Position numbers and translations under genes: made by a program. DNA of 64,000 nucleotides from Stomorhina lunata (taxonomy: Eukaryota > Arthropoda > Insecta > Diptera > Rhiniidae): contig OW121741.1 in NCBI GenBank assembly GCA_933228675.1, forward strand, positions 120,614,418 through 120,678,417, read 5' to 3'. Shown here one piece after another: positions 62,281 to 64,000 of this stretch (the stretch's first letter is position 1; every line of letters starts with the position of its first letter). The notes beneath the pieces are model-generated. The model did no database searches. It was not told where the DNA came from and worked only from the letters and a program-made list of their open reading frames with translations.

Positions 62281-63194
62281 AATTTTAAACTGACAATTTT
62301 GTTTAGAAAATTTTTTATATCAAACAGTTGGTTATAGAAAAAATTATGTTATACAAAAATAAAAAATTTTTCTATTTATCTCCATTTGCATTGATCTCCT
62401 TCCTCTATTGAAAATCTTGAAAATCATTTAAAATTGCTCACGTACAAAATTCAAACAAACAGAAGAAACTGAAAAAAAAACAATTATATTTAATTTTAAT
62501 TACTTTCAAGTTTATGTTATTATGCTGAGCTTTAAGTTTATTGTTTGCCATAAAAAAGATAATAGTTTTTATTTATTATTATATAAAAAATAAAAGTAAA
62601 ATAAAAAATAATGCCATAATTATTGCGACTGGTTTTATCTTGAGTTTACCATAAAAAGTTGCATAATAATAATTTAGTTGCCACCGCTTTAATTACTAAT
62701 TGTTTCAACATTAATAGCAAAAAAAAATGTCTCATTTCTCTGGCTCGTACCACAAATTTTAAATGGCCATTTTTCAAAAAGCTTTTTAATGGGTTTGAGC
62801 AGTTTTTGTAATTCAAATAGAAAGTTTACCCTTGTAACCATTTCACTCACTCACTCTGCGAATAAATCAACGACCTCCAATTATGATTTGACTTTTTTTT
62901 TCAGTGTTGATTCAACACTTCATGTTTTTGTTTTAATATTTTATTATGGAAAACCAGTTAATGGTAATTGGGTTTTTTTTATGCTATTTAGGGGATAGTG
63001 GTGGTTTGTAATTGGATAGTTACTATGTATTAGATTTGTTAGTAAGAGTTTTAGTTGAAATAAAAGTTAGTTGTTTAGGATTGATACAAAAGTTTTAGGT
63101 TACTTCGGGATTTTTGAAAAAGTTTATTAAGAAATTTCTCTAAAATTTTACTTTATTCTTATATCTCTTATATTCTTAAACGAACAATAATTAT
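62281..63194. other. AT-rich non-repetitive DNA, no gene seen
   Basis: A satellite-like tail to about 62370, then no recognised feature. Confidence 0.6.
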
Positions 63195-63372
63195 ATATAT
63201 AGTACCTGGTAGACCGAGCCTTGCTCGGAGCTTTATGATAAGCATTTTATATATTATAAAGTGCTAAAATAAATTTAGAGGAAAGACATTGTAGAAATAT
63301 TCAGTTAATTTTGAATTATTTGATTTATTTTGTCCGACCAACATATAGTTTGCATAGTTTACAGTTTAACTC
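63195..63372. other. Hairpin-rich leader of the 132-bp tandem repeat
   Basis: GACCGAGCCTTGCTCGGAGC forms a CCGAGC/GCTCGG hairpin, followed by AGCATTTTATA...TATAAAGTGCT, a near-palindrome. The GC-rich hairpin contrasts with the surroundings and looks like a transposon-derived end, but no family is recognised. Confidence 0.45.
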
Positions 63373-64000
63373 ATTTCGAATAATTTTGGAAATTATTCAT
63401 ATCAACAGAAACCTCTGTCGACTCATGCGCAACAACTTTGCTAAAGATTATAGTCTGATCAAATGCACAGTTTACGATTTAATTCATTTTGAGTAGTTTT
63501 CTGTGGCGCCACCTGTCGGACTTTGCTTATTCCAATTCATAAACCTTCTTCGGCTTATCCATAACAACTTTGCTGAAGATTATAGCATGATTAAATGTAC
63601 AGCATACGATTAAATTGACTTTGAGTAAATTTCAGTAGCGCCACCTGTCGAAATTTCTTCATACCAACTAAGAAACCTTCGTCGGCTCATGTGCAACAAC
63701 TTTGCTAAAGATTGTAGCATGATTAAATGTACAGATTACGATTAAATTGACTTTGAGTAAGTTTCTGTAGCGCCACCTGTCGGAAATTATTCATACCAAC
63801 TAAAAAGCCTTCGTTGGCTCATGCGCTACAACTTTGCTAAAGATCATAGCATGATCAAATGTACAGTTTACGATTTAATTAATTTTTAGTAATTTTCAGT
63901 GGCGCCATCTGTCGGAAATTAGTCTTATCAACTTTAAAACCTTCGCCGGCTTATCCGCAACATCTTCGCTAAAGAGCATAACACAATCAAATTCACAGTT
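63373..64000. repeat. 132-bp tandem repeat with GCGCCACCTGTCGG box
   Basis: The box GCGCCA(C/T)CTGTCG occurs at 63506, 63638, 63770 and 63902, exactly 132 bp apart. The rest of the unit is conserved at moderate divergence (ACAACTTTGCTAAAGATTAT, ATGTACAGTTTACGATTAAA). The first copy, before 63506, lacks the box. The array runs off the window. It is distinct in composition from all the AT-rich satellites here. Confidence 0.92.

Noticed and set aside
62091..62282. NQPSKR-containing frames shared by 18.5, 39.5 and 62.1 kb as a conserved protein.
   Set aside because: The shared residues simply translate the conserved hammerhead and its flanks. Frames are broken differently in each copy.

Overview
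The window is a very AT-rich stretch of animal DNA, most likely from a higher (cyclorrhaphan) fly. That placement rests on a DD37-type Tc1/mariner element, a tRNA-derived SINE, a 'tatacccttcacc...ggtgaagggta' repeat of a kind I associate with fly genomes, and a textbook recursive splice site of the Drosophila type. No intact protein-coding gene is visible. The most economical reading is one giant intron (or several) of a plus-strand gene, filled with satellite DNA and broken transposons. This is inference: no flanking exon is identifiable.

Layout. 1-14090 is one huge array of a 31-bp unit built on a split palindrome (TTTCCTAT-TTTT-ATAGGAAA). It is almost perfect for the first 9.5 kb, then inverts (about 10546-13344) and inverts back, with a diverged marker block recurring four times. 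15310-16606 is a Tc1/mariner element whose transposase frame carries one internal stop. 17640-17899 is a SINE. From 18.4 to 62 kb, arrays of 28-35-bp units alternate with 0.5-1.7 kb of non-repetitive AT-rich DNA. Nearly all of these units share one palindromic core, TTTTCTATAGAAAA, and differ mainly in a short linker. Arrays carrying the GTGTCAA/TTGACAC linker alternate in orientation. A 12-bp array fills 57361-58975. A 132-bp tandem repeat with a GCGCCACCTGTCGG box runs off the right edge.

The most notable finds are the following. (1) Two well-formed hammerhead ribozyme motifs (39484-39529 and 62146-62191, minus strand) and one decayed copy (18626-18668, plus) lie in a short repeat family that resembles Penelope-like elements or metazoan retrozymes. 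The 39-kb copy carries a head-to-tail partial duplication that starts about 20 nt past the predicted cleavage site. All three copies sit inside palindromic satellite arrays, near an array end. (2) A zero-length-exon recursive splice site lies at 32612/32613, with branch point, pyrimidine tract, AG and GTAAGT, just downstream of a perfect 25-bp hairpin. (3) Two satellite arrays are bounded by direct or inverted repeats, which suggests how these arrays arise or move.

There is no operon-like organisation. The functional candidates are RNA-level elements (splicing ratchet, ribozymes, possible long double-stranded RNA from inverted arrays), not proteins.
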